From Halomonas gemina (GTDB lineage: Bacteria > Pseudomonadota > Gammaproteobacteria > Pseudomonadales > Halomonadaceae), in NCBI RefSeq assembly GCF_023554995.1, contig NZ_JAMJPK010000002.1, forward strand, positions 372,001-436,000: a stretch of DNA of 64,000 bases. The letters are read 5' to 3'. The notes beneath the pieces are model-generated. The model was not told the origin of the DNA, made no database searches, and saw only the letters and a list, made by a program, of their open reading frames with translations. Below are positions 55,570 through 64,000 of this stretch, piece by piece (position 1 is the stretch's first letter; every line of letters starts with the position of its first letter). The position numbers were made by a program, and so were the translations under genes.

Positions 55570-57480
55570 ATGGACGTGGAACTGCTTGAGATCCGCCAGC
55601 ACCTGGGGCGCTTCCCCCCCTTCGACGGGTTATCCGACGAGCTGCTCGACGAGGTGGCCGGCAGCGTGGAGGTGGCCTACTTCAAGGCCGGCAGCGATAT
55701 CCTGGTACTCGACCAGGAGGTCCATGAGCTCTGCTACATCCGCAGCGGCGCCGTGGAGGTCTATCGCCGCGGCGGCGAGCTCTACAACCGCCTGGGCGAG
55801 GGCGACATCTTCGGCCACTTCAGCCTGATACGGAATCATCGTGCTCGCTTCCCGGCCCGGGCCATGGAAGACAGCCTGATCTACTTCATCCCCGAGCCCG
55901 CCTTCCAGCGACTCTGCGAGGCCGACGACAACTTCGCCGACTTCGTCGAGCTCGAACGCCCGCGGCTGGAGTCGACAGTCAAGGACGACAAGAAGAACAG
56001 CGACATGATGATCACTCGGGTGCGCAAGCTGCTGACTCGCTACCCGGTGATGGTCGAGGCGTCCACCACGGTGCAGGAGGCCGCTCGCCAGATCACCGCC
56101 TCCGGCGCCTCGGCGGTGCTGGTGCTCGACGCCCCCGGCGATACCCCCCGCTACACCTTCCGCGACAGCCAGGATCGTCATTGGCAGGTGCAGGGCATCC
56201 TCACCGACAGCGACTTCCGCAAGCATGTGGTGGCCGAGGGGCGCTCCCCCGAGACACCGGTGGGGGAGGTGATCGGTCCCCGCCTGATTGCCATCCAGTC
56301 CGACGAGTCGGTGCAAGAGGCGATGCTGTGCATGCTGCGCAACAATATCCATCACCTGCCGGTGATGCACCGTCGCCACCCCGTGGGCATCGTGCACCTC
56401 TCCGACATCATTCGCTACGAGACCGGCAGCAGCCTCTACCTGGTGAGCAATATCTTCCACCAGTCCAGCGTCGAGGGCCTGGCGCGGCTGTCGCCTGACG
56501 TGCGTGCCGCCTTCGTGCGCCTGGTCGAGGAGGGCGCCGACTCGCGAATGGTGGGCAGCGCACTCTCCACCATCGGGCGCAGCTTCACGCGCCGGCTGCT
56601 GGAACTGGCCGAGGAGGAGCTGGGCCCTCCGCCGGTGGGCTACTGCTTCATGGCCCTGGGCTCCATGGCGCGCAACGAGCAGTCCATCGTCACCGACCAG
56701 GACAATGCCCTGGTGCTTGATGACGACTTCGACCCCGCGCGCCACGATGCCTACTTCCTGGCGCTGGCCCAGCGGGTCAGCGACGGCCTGGATGCCTGCG
56801 GCTACCCCTACTGCAACGGCGACATCATGGCCACCAACGCCCGCTGGCGCCAGCCGCTGTCGGTGTGGAAGCAGTACTTTCGCGACTGGATCGATCACCC
56901 CTCCCCGGAGCGTCTGCTGCACAGCTCGATCTTCTTCGACCTGGACACCGTGTACGGCGAGAATGCCTTTGTCGAGCAGCTCCAGGACCTGGTGGCCAGC
57001 CGGGCGCCCAAGAGCCCGCTGTTCCTGGCGGCCATGGGCCGCAATGCTCTCAACCGCACCCCGCCGCTGGGCTTCTTCCGCACCTTTGTGATGGAGAAGG
57101 ACGGCAAGCACAACAACTCCATCAACCTCAAGCGCCGCGGCACCGCGCCGATGACGGACCTGATCCGGGTGCATGCCCTGGCCTGCGGGTCACGGGCCCA
57201 GAACAGCTTCGCGCGGCTCGATGATATCGACCGCACACAGCTGCTGGCGCCGGGGGTCAGCCAGAAGCTGCGCTATGCCCTCGAGTTTCTCTCGATGTCG
57301 CGGATCCGCCACCACGTGATCGATATCGAGCATGAGCGGGCGCCGGACAACAATATCGAGCCGGAGAATATCTCCGATACCGAGCGCCACAACCTCAAGG
57401 ATGCCTTCCAGGTGCTGAGCAACGCCCAGAAGTTCCTCAAGTTCCGCTATCCCATGCCGTCGCGCGCCCGGTCCCGCTGA
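55570..57480 (+). CDS. cNMP-binding / CBS / DUF294 nucleotidyltransferase-like signalling protein
   Basis: A 636-residue cytoplasmic protein with four parts in order: a cyclic-nucleotide-binding domain (about 15-125), two CBS domains (about 155-290), a DUF294 GlnD-like nucleotidyltransferase domain (GSMARNEQSIVTDQDNALVL, about 362-381), and a DUF294 C-terminal domain. The transferase motif is intact (G-S, then paired Asp in DQDNALVLDD). Such proteins are linked to carbon metabolism and acetate use in other bacteria, but the target is unknown. The exonuclease gene follows 7 bp later. Confidence 0.88.
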   Translation: MDVELLEIRQHLGRFPPFDGLSDELLDEVAGSVEVAYFKAGSDILVLDQEVHELCYIRSGAVEVYRRGGELYNRLGEGDIFGHFSLIRNHRARFPARAMEDSLIYFIPEPAFQRLCEADDNFADFVELERPRLESTVKDDKKNSDMMITRVRKLLTRYPVMVEASTTVQEAARQITASGASAVLVLDAPGDTPRYTFRDSQDRHWQVQGILTDSDFRKHVVAEGRSPETPVGEVIGPRLIAIQSDESVQEAMLCMLRNNIHHLPVMHRRHPVGIVHLSDIIRYETGSSLYLVSNIFHQSSVEGLARLSPDVRAAFVRLVEEGADSRMVGSALSTIGRSFTRRLLELAEEELGPPPVGYCFMALGSMARNEQSIVTDQDNALVLDDDFDPARHDAYFLALAQRVSDGLDACGYPYCNGDIMATNARWRQPLSVWKQYFRDWIDHPSPERLLHSSIFFDLDTVYGENAFVEQLQDLVASRAPKSPLFLAAMGRNALNRTPPLGFFRTFVMEKDGKHNNSINLKRRGTAPMTDLIRVHALACGSRAQNSFARLDDIDRTQLLAPGVSQKLRYALEFLSMSRIRHHVIDIEHERAPDNNIEPENISDTERHNLKDAFQVLSNAQKFLKFRYPMPSRARSR

Positions 57481-57487
57481 GGTGGTC

Positions 57488-58213
57488 ATGGTGCGCCTGC
57501 GCCCGCGAACGTCCGCGCCGACCCCGGGCTGGCCGGAGTACCTGGCCAGCCGCGCCGGGGTGGCCAGGGACCCGCGGCTGGCCCGCTTCTTCGCCGCCGG
57601 CTGCCCGGCCCCCGAGACCCCCATCGGCGAGGCGCCCATGGCGGCCCTGGACATGGAGACCACCGGCCTGGACGAGCGGCGCCATGCCATCGTCAGCCTC
57701 GGCGTGGTGCCCTTCACCCTGGGGCGTATCGCCCTGTCACGGCGCCGCTACTGGGTGGTGCGGCCCTCGCGGCCGCTCAGCGAGGAGTCGGTGACCTTTC
57801 ATCACATCACCCATGCCGACATCGCCCGGGCCCCGGACCTCGAAGAGATTCTGGACGAGCTGCTCGAGGCCCTGGCGGGACGCCTGGTGGTGGTGCATTT
57901 TCGCCATATCGAGCGCCCCTTCCTGGACGCCGCGGTGAAGGCGCGGCTGGGGGAGGGCGCGATGTTCCCGGTCATCGATACCATGTCGCTGGAGGCGCGC
58001 ATCCACCGCCAATCGTTGCTGGCCCGCTTCAAGCGCTGGATCGGCCGGCCGCCGGCCTCCATCCGCCTCTACGACAGCCGTGCGCGCTACGGCCTGCCCC
58101 CCTATTCGGGCCACCATGCGCTGATCGATGCCCTGGCTACCGCCGAGCTGCTGCAGGCCCAGGTGGCCCGCCACTACAGCCCGATGACCCCGGTGGCCGA
58201 GCTCTGGAGCTGA
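57488..58213 (+). CDS. DEDDh 3'-5' exonuclease (DnaQ-like)
   Basis: A 241-residue exonuclease-fold protein. The first motif AALDMETTGLDERRH supplies D55 and E57; the last motif YSGHHALIDALATAEL supplies the histidine and final aspartate. The N-terminal 45 residues are Pro/Arg-rich and atypical. It sits directly behind the DUF294 protein, an association found in many proteobacteria. Its nucleic-acid substrate is not known. Start chosen at ATG 57488, just after a GTG two codons earlier. Confidence 0.87.
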   Translation: MVRLRPRTSAPTPGWPEYLASRAGVARDPRLARFFAAGCPAPETPIGEAPMAALDMETTGLDERRHAIVSLGVVPFTLGRIALSRRRYWVVRPSRPLSEESVTFHHITHADIARAPDLEEILDELLEALAGRLVVVHFRHIERPFLDAAVKARLGEGAMFPVIDTMSLEARIHRQSLLARFKRWIGRPPASIRLYDSRARYGLPPYSGHHALIDALATAELLQAQVARHYSPMTPVAELWS

Positions 58214-58262
58214 TCGGCGCCAAGGCGTTCGTCTGTTTGCACTTCTCTTCTCCCCGAACGCA

Positions 58263-58288
58263 GCGAGGCGGCCCTAGGGCCGCCTCGC
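58263..58288. terminator. Palindromic terminator between the exonuclease and BCCT genes
   Basis: A 26-bp perfect palindrome (arms of 12 bp, 58263-58274 and 58277-58288, loop TA) lies between two convergent genes. No T-tract is present, so it probably works in both directions. Confidence 0.65.
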
Positions 58289-58327
58289 GGGGTCTTGCCG
58301 GCCATGTCGCGGCCGCTTGATGACGGG

Positions 58328-60001
58328 TTACTTGGCCTTCGGCTCGCTCATCAGGCCCTTGACGATGCCATAACAGCCGACCAGCAGCACCAGCGTGAAG
58401 GGCAGGCCGGTGGTCAGCGCTGCCGTCTGCAGGGCGGCGAGGCCGCCGCCGAGCAGCAGGGCGATGGCCAGGGCCCCCTCGATCAGCGCCCAGAAGATAC
58501 GCTGGGGCTTGGGGGCGTCCACCTTGCCGCCGGCGGTGATGGAGTCGATCACCAGCGAGCCGGAGTCCGACGAGGTGATGAAGAACACGATCACCAGTGT
58601 GATACCCACGAAGGAGGTGATGGCCGTCAGCGGAAGCTGCTCCAGCATGGTGAAGAGCTGCAGTTCCAGTTCGGCATCCTGCACCGCCGTGACGCCGGCA
58701 TTGACCACCTGGTCGATGGCGGTGGTACCAAAGGCGGTCATCCACACCACCGAGGCCAGGGTCGGCACCACCAGCACGGAGATCAGGAACTCACGCACGG
58801 TGCGGCCGCGGCTGACCCGGGCGATGAACATGCCGACGAAGGGCGACCAGGCGATCCACCAGGCCCAGTAGAAGGCCGTCCAGCCCTGACTGAAGTTGGC
58901 GTCCTCGCGCCCGAACGGCATGGAGAACGCCGGCAGATGGGTCACATAGCCGATCAGATTCTCGACCACGCCGGTGGCGATCATCAGCGTCGGGCCGACT
59001 AAGATCACGAACAGCAACAGCAGCAGGGCGAGCACCATGTTGATCTGTGAGAGGCGCTGCACGCCCTTGTCGACGCCGAGCAGGATCGAGCCCAGGGCCA
59101 CGAGGGTGATGCCCAGGATCAGCAGCACCAGGGTGGCGTCGCCGGCGGGGATGCCGAACAGGTAGTTGAGGCCCCCGGCCGCCTGGGTGGCGCCGATGCC
59201 CAGCGAGGTGGTCAGGCCGAACAGGGTGGCGAACACCGCCAGGATGTCGATCACATGGCCCGGCCAGCCCCAGATGCGCTCACCCAGGATGGGGTAGAAG
59301 ATCGAGCGCATGGTCAGCGGCAGGCCCTTGTTGAAGGCGAAGATCGCCAGCGACAGGCCGACGATGGCGTAGGCGCCCCAGGGGTGAAAGCCCCAGTGGA
59401 AGATGGTGGCCGCCATGCTTAAGCTGATGGCACCGGCCTGGTCACCCTCTGCGGCACCTAACGGCGCCCAGTCGGTGCGCACGCCATCCTCGCCCATGCT
59501 GATACCGCCCATGGCGGTGCCATAGTGGGTCAGCGGCTCCGAGACGCCGTAGAACATCAGCCCGATGCCCATGCCGGCGGCGAACAGCATCGAGAACCAG
59601 CCGGCGTAGCCGAAGTCCGGCGTGGCGCCGGCCCCCCCGATGCGTACCTTGCCCATCGGGGTGAAGATCAGCACTATCGCCAGGATCACGAAGACGTTGG
59701 CACCGAGAATGAAGACCCAGCCCAGGTTGGTGGTCAGGAAGCTGAACATGCTGTTGAAGATCGGCTCCATCTGATCCTGCAGGGCCAGTGTCAGGATCAC
59801 GAACAGCAGGATCACGATCGAGGAGAACAGGAAGACCTTACCGTGCAGGTCCACATTCACGCCCAGCGGCGAGGCGGTGATGTTGTCCTGGCCGATCACA
59901 TAGTCGGTATCGATGAGGTTCGCCGCCCCCTCAGGGGCAGGTATGCCCTCGGAGCCGGTATTCGGCTCCTGGGGTTTCTCGTCTTGGGGATCTTGAGCCA
60001 C
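58328..60001 (-). CDS. BCCT-family betaine/carnitine/choline transporter
   Basis: A 557-residue secondary transporter with twelve helices. The family signature GWTAFYWAWWIAWSPFVG is present in the middle, and GMGIGLMFYGVSEPL near the N-terminal third. It starts with GTG at VAQDPQDEKPQ after a GGGAG site; the longer frame overlaps the usp gene. The acidic N-terminal tail is long. The substrate is probably glycine betaine, choline or ectoine. It lies directly downstream of a UspA gene on the same strand. Confidence 0.92.
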   Translation of the reverse strand: MAQDPQDEKPQEPNTGSEGIPAPEGAANLIDTDYVIGQDNITASPLGVNVDLHGKVFLFSSIVILLFVILTLALQDQMEPIFNSMFSFLTTNLGWVFILGANVFVILAIVLIFTPMGKVRIGGAGATPDFGYAGWFSMLFAAGMGIGLMFYGVSEPLTHYGTAMGGISMGEDGVRTDWAPLGAAEGDQAGAISLSMAATIFHWGFHPWGAYAIVGLSLAIFAFNKGLPLTMRSIFYPILGERIWGWPGHVIDILAVFATLFGLTTSLGIGATQAAGGLNYLFGIPAGDATLVLLILGITLVALGSILLGVDKGVQRLSQINMVLALLLLLFVILVGPTLMIATGVVENLIGYVTHLPAFSMPFGREDANFSQGWTAFYWAWWIAWSPFVGMFIARVSRGRTVREFLISVLVVPTLASVVWMTAFGTTAIDQVVNAGVTAVQDAELELQLFTMLEQLPLTAITSFVGITLVIVFFITSSDSGSLVIDSITAGGKVDAPKPQRIFWALIEGALAIALLLGGGLAALQTAALTTGLPFTLVLLVGCYGIVKGLMSEPKAK

Positions 60002-60044
60002 GAGACATCTCCCTTGCGGTTGGTGATGTGTTTGCTGATCCGGC

Positions 60045-60473
60045 TTATTCTCCGGCGCCGGGGCGTACCAGGAACACCGAGGCCTTGGTATGGGTGGCGA
60101 CCTTGCCACCGTGGGATGGCATGATGACGTCCAGGTGCTTGGGCGGATGGGTCGGCATGACGACCAGGTCGGCGCCCACCTCGTCGATGGCCTCGATCAG
60201 GTCATTATCGAGGTCGGCGATCGGGTCGGGACTGACGATGGTATGAGTGGTGACCGGCTGGCCGTGGACCTGATGCCGCTCCTGGGCGAAGGCCTCGAGC
60301 TTCTGCGTGAACTCCTGGGGCGTACGCGCCACGCTGCCGGGCGTATTGGCGGTCACCCCCACGTAGCAGACCTCGGCATCATAGTGGCGAGCGAGGTCCG
60401 CCACCGCCTGCAGCGACGGCTCGATCAGTTCGAGATGTGCCAGGTCGACCGGCACCATGATCTTCTTGAACAT
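60045..60473 (-). CDS. Universal stress protein (UspA family, TeaD-like)
   Basis: A 142-residue Usp domain protein. The ATP-binding pattern is visible near the end: VVMPTHPPK and the glycine-rich PSHGGKVATHTKASVFLVRP. It begins MFKKIMVPVDLAHLELIEPS. In Halomonas elongata the similar TeaD protein regulates the ectoine transporter TeaABC by binding ATP; here the partner in the operon would be the BCCT carrier 44 bp downstream, which suggests an analogous control. Confidence 0.88.
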   Translation of the reverse strand: MFKKIMVPVDLAHLELIEPSLQAVADLARHYDAEVCYVGVTANTPGSVARTPQEFTQKLEAFAQERHQVHGQPVTTHTIVSPDPIADLDNDLIEAIDEVGADLVVMPTHPPKHLDVIMPSHGGKVATHTKASVFLVRPGAGE

Positions 60474-60747
60474 GCCTGTATCTCCTTGTTAGCCACGAAG
60501 GTCCTGCGAGTCTGGTCAGTGTGGCCGTTCCCCGCCACCTTGCCAGGCGACGATTCAACGGCGGCGCTGCGCATTCCGAGCGGTCATGGTACCCATCCTC
60601 GCCATGGATTGCAGTGGGCTTGTCTGCGTTGAGCGACAGGGGGCAAGCGGGGCGCACGTTGCCAACGACAAGGGGAGGCACCTCTCGGTGCCTCCCCTTG
60701 CGCTCGATGCGGTCAGCCTCACCCCTCGGGCGAGGCTCGGCTAGCCC
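60474..60747. other. Intergenic region between usp and proX, with terminator
   Basis: This 274-bp gap holds the usp promoter region on the minus strand and the end of the ABC operon. A perfect 14-bp stem (60669-60682 with 60687-60700, TCTC loop) 48 bp beyond the proX stop is the probable terminator of the minus-strand importer operon. I see no gene or known RNA here, and no clear promoter hexamers. Confidence 0.6.
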
Positions 60748-61620
60748 TCACGATTCGGGCAGCCACTCCTGCACCACGTCCTGGTTCTCCTCGACCCACT
60801 GCTTGGCGTTCTCGTAGGGGTCGGCGTCGTCTTCCTGGTTCATCAGCATGACCTCGCCCATCTGCTCGGGGGTCCACTCGAAGGCGTCCAGGATGGCGTA
60901 GGCCTCCGGCATCTCCTCCTCGAGCCCCTGGCGGACGATGGTGTGGATCTGCTCGGCACCGCCGTAGACGTTCTTCGGGTCCTCGAGGTACTTGAGGTCC
61001 CAGCGGGCGAACTTCCAGTGCGGCGTCCAGCCGGTGACCACGACGTCTTCCTCGTTCTTGATGGCACTGTCCAGGGCCGCGGTCATGGTCGCGCCGCTAC
61101 CGCTACGCAGGGCGAGATCCAGGTCGTAGGTGTCGACCACGTCCTCGGTGAGGCCCATCAGTCCTGCGCCCGGATCGATGCCGATGATCTCGCCATTGAA
61201 CGAATCGGCGTGATCATTGAGCTCGGCGATGGAGTCGACGTCGCTGTAGGCCGGGACCACCAGGCCGAGCTTGGTGCCGTCCAGGTTGGGGCCCAGGTCG
61301 ACGACCTCGTCACCCACGCGCTCCATGTAGTCGGCGTGGGTGGTCGGCAGCCAGGCGGCAACGATGGCATCGGCGTCGCCGCTGGCCACGGCCTGCCACA
61401 TGGCGGCGGCGGAGAGGGAGGTCATCTCTACCTCATAGCCGGCCTGCTCGAGCACGGCGCGCACCACGTTGGTGGAGGCGACCTCGGAGGACCACTCCAC
61501 GTAGGCCAGATGCACGCTGCCCTTGTCCTGGGCCTGGGCGGCACCGGTGGCGAGCGCGGCGCCGGCGGCCATGGCCAGGCCGGCGAGACGGATGCGACGG
61601 TTCAGCGGGTGCTTCTTCAT
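60748..61620 (-). CDS. proX: Glycine betaine/proline-type ABC transporter substrate-binding protein
   Basis: A 290-residue periplasmic receptor of the OpuAC/ProX family. The signal peptide ends AAQAQ near residue 31. Aromatic residues of the betaine-binding cage are likely in LAYVEWSSEV, AAAMWQAV and AAWLPTTHADY, with VVVTGWTPHWKFARWDLKYL later. Being last in the operon, it follows proV and proW. The ligand is likely glycine betaine or a related quaternary amine. Confidence 0.92.
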   Translation of the reverse strand: MKKHPLNRRIRLAGLAMAAGAALATGAAQAQDKGSVHLAYVEWSSEVASTNVVRAVLEQAGYEVEMTSLSAAAMWQAVASGDADAIVAAWLPTTHADYMERVGDEVVDLGPNLDGTKLGLVVPAYSDVDSIAELNDHADSFNGEIIGIDPGAGLMGLTEDVVDTYDLDLALRSGSGATMTAALDSAIKNEEDVVVTGWTPHWKFARWDLKYLEDPKNVYGGAEQIHTIVRQGLEEEMPEAYAILDAFEWTPEQMGEVMLMNQEDDADPYENAKQWVEENQDVVQEWLPES

Positions 61621-61697
61621 CGTGTTCCCCTTCTCTTGATGTTCACCTACGTACCTTGGAGGTGCCCCCGGGTGGATTCAAGGGGCCGCCTCAACGC

Positions 61698-62540
61698 TTA
61701 CGACTTGCGGCCCTTGCGCAGCGACTGGGTCACGCGGTCGAGCAGCATGGCGAGGATCACCACGGCGATACCGGCCTCGAAGCCGTCGCCCGGGCGGAGG
61801 CGCTGGATGGCGCGCCACACCTCGCTGCCCAGGCCATCGGCACCGATCATGGCGGCGATCACCACCATGGAGAGCGCCAGCATGATGGTCTGGTTGATGC
61901 CGGCCATCACCGTGGGCAGCGACAGCGGCAGCTGCACCTTGAACAGCTTCTGGCTGCGGGTGGCGCCGTAAGCGTCGGCGGCCTCGATCAGATCCACCGG
62001 CACCTGGCGGATGCCCAGGGTGGTGAAGCGGATCGCTGGCGGCATGGAGAAGATCACCGTGGCGAAGATCGCCGACACCGAGCCGATGCCGAAGAACGGT
62101 ATCGCCGGGATCAGGTAGACGAAGGCCGGCATGGTCTGCATGAAGTCCAGGATTGGCATGATCGTCTTGTAGAGCCGCTCCGAGAGCGCCGCGGCGATGC
62201 CCACCGGGAGGGCGATCACCACCGCCACGAAGGTAGCGATCACCACCAGGGTGAGGGTCTCGATCATCGGCTCCCAGAGCCCCAGATTCCAGATCAGCGC
62301 CAGGCCGAGGGCGCCGCCGATACCCAGGCGCAGGTTCGCCACCCACCAGCACAGCGCAACGATGATCGCCAGCAGGCCCCACTCGGGCAGCCACATCAGG
62401 GCATCATTGAGCACGTCGATGCCGGTCTGGGTCACCCGGGAGATGGCGCGGGTGACGACGGAGTATTCACTGGTCAGCCAGTTGAGGCCGCCCTCGATCC
62501 AATCCCCTAGCGGGATGCTCGGAATCTCGATAGCCATCAT
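61698..62540 (-). CDS. proW: Glycine betaine/proline-type ABC transporter permease
   Basis: A 280-residue permease with about seven helices. The block MPAFVYLIPAIPFFGIGSVS and the EAA-type loop ADAYGATRSQKLFKVQLPLS identify the OpuAB/ProW family. The gene starts in the last bases of proV (4-bp overlap) on the minus strand. A 77-bp gap separates it from proX. I see no separate regulator. Confidence 0.94.
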   Translation of the reverse strand: MMAIEIPSIPLGDWIEGGLNWLTSEYSVVTRAISRVTQTGIDVLNDALMWLPEWGLLAIIVALCWWVANLRLGIGGALGLALIWNLGLWEPMIETLTLVVIATFVAVVIALPVGIAAALSERLYKTIMPILDFMQTMPAFVYLIPAIPFFGIGSVSAIFATVIFSMPPAIRFTTLGIRQVPVDLIEAADAYGATRSQKLFKVQLPLSLPTVMAGINQTIMLALSMVVIAAMIGADGLGSEVWRAIQRLRPGDGFEAGIAVVILAMLLDRVTQSLRKGRKS

Positions 62541-63796
62541 GCGTCTCCTGTTGCTGCCATGCTCTCGTGGTCTTTACCGGCTTCATCCAGCGCTGGGGGT
62601 TCGGCGGCCTGAGCCAACTGGTCGAGGACGGCACCCTTGACGACGACGCCGAGCAGCCGCCGTTGATCATCGATCACGGCGATGGGGAAGCTCTTCTCGC
62701 TGAACATGGCGAAGAGATTGTGCAGGGGTTCCTCGGGGGTAACGCTGCGGAAATCCTGGGTCATGATCTCGCGAATGTCGTCCTTGCCTTCCTTCGCCGC
62801 CCGTTCCAGCGTATCCACTTCCACCAGGCCCTGGAGCTTGCGATCCCGGCTGGTGACATAGATGGAGTCGATGCCGTTCTCGTGCATCTTGCGCAGGGTG
62901 GTGCGTGGGCCGTCCTCCTCGCGGGCCGTGGCGCGTACCGGGCGCATGGCATGCTCTGCGGTGAGGATCCTGGACATGTCCACACCCTCGATGAAGCGCT
63001 TGACGTAGTCGTCCGCCGGCTTGGTAAGGATCTCCTCCGGGGTGCCGATCTGCACGATTTCGCCATCCTTGAGCAGGATGATGCGGTCGGCGATGTTGAT
63101 CGCCTCGTCCAGGTCATGGGTGATGAATACCGTGGTCTTCTGCATGCGGTGCTGCAGCTCGAGCAGCTCCTGCTGCATGTCGCCGCGGATCAGCGGGTCC
63201 AGCGCCGAGAAGGCTTCGTCCATCAGCAGCACCGTGGAGTCGTTGGCCAGTGCCCTGGCCAGCCCCACGCGCTGCTGCATGCCGCCGGAGAGCTGGTTGG
63301 GGTAGGCATCCTCCCAGCCATCCAGGCCCACCTGGTGGAGGGCATGGCGGGCCACCTTGGTTCGCTCTTCCTTCTCCACGCCGCGGATCTCCAGGCCGAA
63401 CTCGGCATTCTGCTGCACCGTACGGTGGGGAAAGAGCGCGAAGTTCTGGAACACCATGGAAAAGTGGCGACGGCGGCACTCCAGCAGCGCCTTGTCGCTG
63501 AGCTCGGGGATGTTCTCGCCGTCGATGACGATCTCGCCCTCGGTGGGCTCGATCAGGCGGTTGAGGCAACGGATCAGGGTGGATTTGCCCGAGCCGGACA
63601 GCCCCATGATGACCAGCAGTTCGCCCTCGTAGACATCAAAATCGATATTCGACAGGCCCAGCGTCAGGCCGGTCTTGTCGAAGATATCGGGGCGTTTCAG
63701 TCCCTGGTTGCGCAGTTCGAGCGCCTTCTTCGGCTGGTTGCCGAAGACCTTGCTCAGGTTGCGTACCCGAATCTTGACGTTTCGGTTCTCGTTCAT
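62537..63796 (-). CDS. proV: Glycine betaine/proline-type ABC transporter ATP-binding protein
   Basis: A 419-residue ATPase of the QAT family. Walker A is MGLSGSGKSTLIRC, the signature LSGGMQQRVGLARAL, and Walker B LLMDEAFSALDPL. Two C-terminal CBS domains (about 285-405) are the ionic-strength or cyclic-nucleotide sensors known from OpuA. I start at MNENRNVKIR because of the AAGGCAG site; a GTG ten codons upstream has no ribosome site. The promoter region contains the large palindrome at 63944-63961. Confidence 0.94.
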   Translation of the reverse strand: MNENRNVKIRVRNLSKVFGNQPKKALELRNQGLKRPDIFDKTGLTLGLSNIDFDVYEGELLVIMGLSGSGKSTLIRCLNRLIEPTEGEIVIDGENIPELSDKALLECRRRHFSMVFQNFALFPHRTVQQNAEFGLEIRGVEKEERTKVARHALHQVGLDGWEDAYPNQLSGGMQQRVGLARALANDSTVLLMDEAFSALDPLIRGDMQQELLELQHRMQKTTVFITHDLDEAINIADRIILLKDGEIVQIGTPEEILTKPADDYVKRFIEGVDMSRILTAEHAMRPVRATAREEDGPRTTLRKMHENGIDSIYVTSRDRKLQGLVEVDTLERAAKEGKDDIREIMTQDFRSVTPEEPLHNLFAMFSEKSFPIAVIDDQRRLLGVVVKGAVLDQLAQAAEPPALDEAGKDHESMAATGDA

Positions 63797-63931
63797 TGGC
63801 TCTGCCTTTTGTCTGCTCCCCGTCACCGGGCGGGAAGCGCCGAAGGGTCGAGTGTCGTGACGTAAAAAACGCCGTCATGATGCCAGGCTGCTGCGTTGAC
63901 AGCGGCATCGGGTGACGATGGAGTGGGACCT

Positions 63932-63961
63932 ACCCTAGCGTTTTTTGAATGATCATTCAAA
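63932..63961 (-). promoter_or_regulatory. TetR/BetI-like operator overlapping the proVWX promoter
   Basis: An 18-bp perfect palindrome, TTTGAATGATCATTCAAA (63944-63961), overlaps a minus-strand -35 candidate TTGAAT (63960-63955) placed 17 bp before TAGGGT (63937-63932). The palindrome resembles BetI-type choline-sensing operators. It lies about 150 bp before proV and may also serve a gene to the right of the window. Confidence 0.6.
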
Positions 63962-64000
63962 TTAAAACCCGGGGCGTCGAAGCCCTGCAGGATGGCGCAA

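Noticed and set aside
60481..60660. Possible small RNA between usp and proX
   Set aside because: No promoter, conserved fold or known RNA motif could be seen apart from the terminator-like hairpin.

Overview
The window is 64 kb of GC-rich (about two-thirds G+C), densely coded bacterial chromosome. The gene set points to a halophilic or haloalkaliphilic gammaproteobacterium of the Halomonas group: two Mrp-type multisubunit Na+/H+ antiporter clusters, a betaine-type BCCT carrier with a universal stress protein, a ProVWX-type compatible-solute ABC importer, TRAP transport, the LptD-SurA-PdxA-RsmA-ApaGH order, and a rpsU-dnaG-rpoD block. This is inferred from gene content and order; no rRNA is present to confirm it. 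I see no tRNA, rRNA, CRISPR array, insertion sequence, phage gene or integrase, and no pseudogene. Apart from the antiporter gene cut by the left edge, every gene looks intact.

Region 1 (1-10.3 kb): two divergent Mrp antiporter operons. The left one (minus strand) has a fused A+B subunit, then C and D, and leaves the window. The right one (plus strand) is a complete A-B-C-D-E-F-G set with most genes overlapping by a few bases. Region 2 (10.4-12.4 kb): an AT-rich promoter with a perfect palindrome precedes a translationally overlapped trio of a tiny DUF2256 Cys-motif protein, a DASH-type cryptochrome/photolyase and a DUF3429 membrane protein. Region 3 (12.4-21.6 kb): mixed housekeeping genes (MltB-type lytic transglycosylase, zinc-protease-fold protein, rsmE, phaR, purD, thioesterase, orphan phosphoribulokinase, HIT protein, coq7, osmC, murU-amgK). 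Region 4 (21.8-32.3 kb): outer-membrane biogenesis and tRNA/nucleotide genes (lptD, a SurA lacking its PPIase domains, pdxA, rsmA, apaG, apaH, glpE, cca), then folK, folB, plsY and tsaD.

Region 5 (32.3-36.9 kb): the macromolecular-synthesis block rpsU-dnaG-rpoD, with a clear sigma-70 promoter and a terminator hairpin between rpsU and dnaG. Region 6 (36.9-45.2 kb): an unknown membrane protein, a LysR regulator divergent from L-serine dehydratase, and a five-gene branched-chain-amino-acid-type ABC importer behind a LiuR-like palindrome. Region 7 (45.2-49.2 kb): glutathione-dependent formaldehyde detoxification (gfa, LysR regulator, frmA, fghA). Region 8 (49.3-54.9 kb): mtgA, an EamA exporter, and a TRAP importer with a Tat-type leader and two GntR-like operator palindromes upstream.

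Region 9 (55-64 kb): a DUF4168 secreted protein, a cNMP/CBS/DUF294 signalling protein overlapping in function with an adjacent DEDD exonuclease, then a minus-strand osmoprotection group (BCCT carrier, UspA protein, ProX, ProW, ProV). An 18-bp palindrome at the right edge resembles TetR/BetI operators and overlaps a possible proV promoter. The strongest leads for new biology are the DUF2256-cryptochrome-DUF3429 unit and its control region, the PPIase-less SurA, the arginine-for-lysine Walker A in one ABC ATPase, and several unassigned operators.
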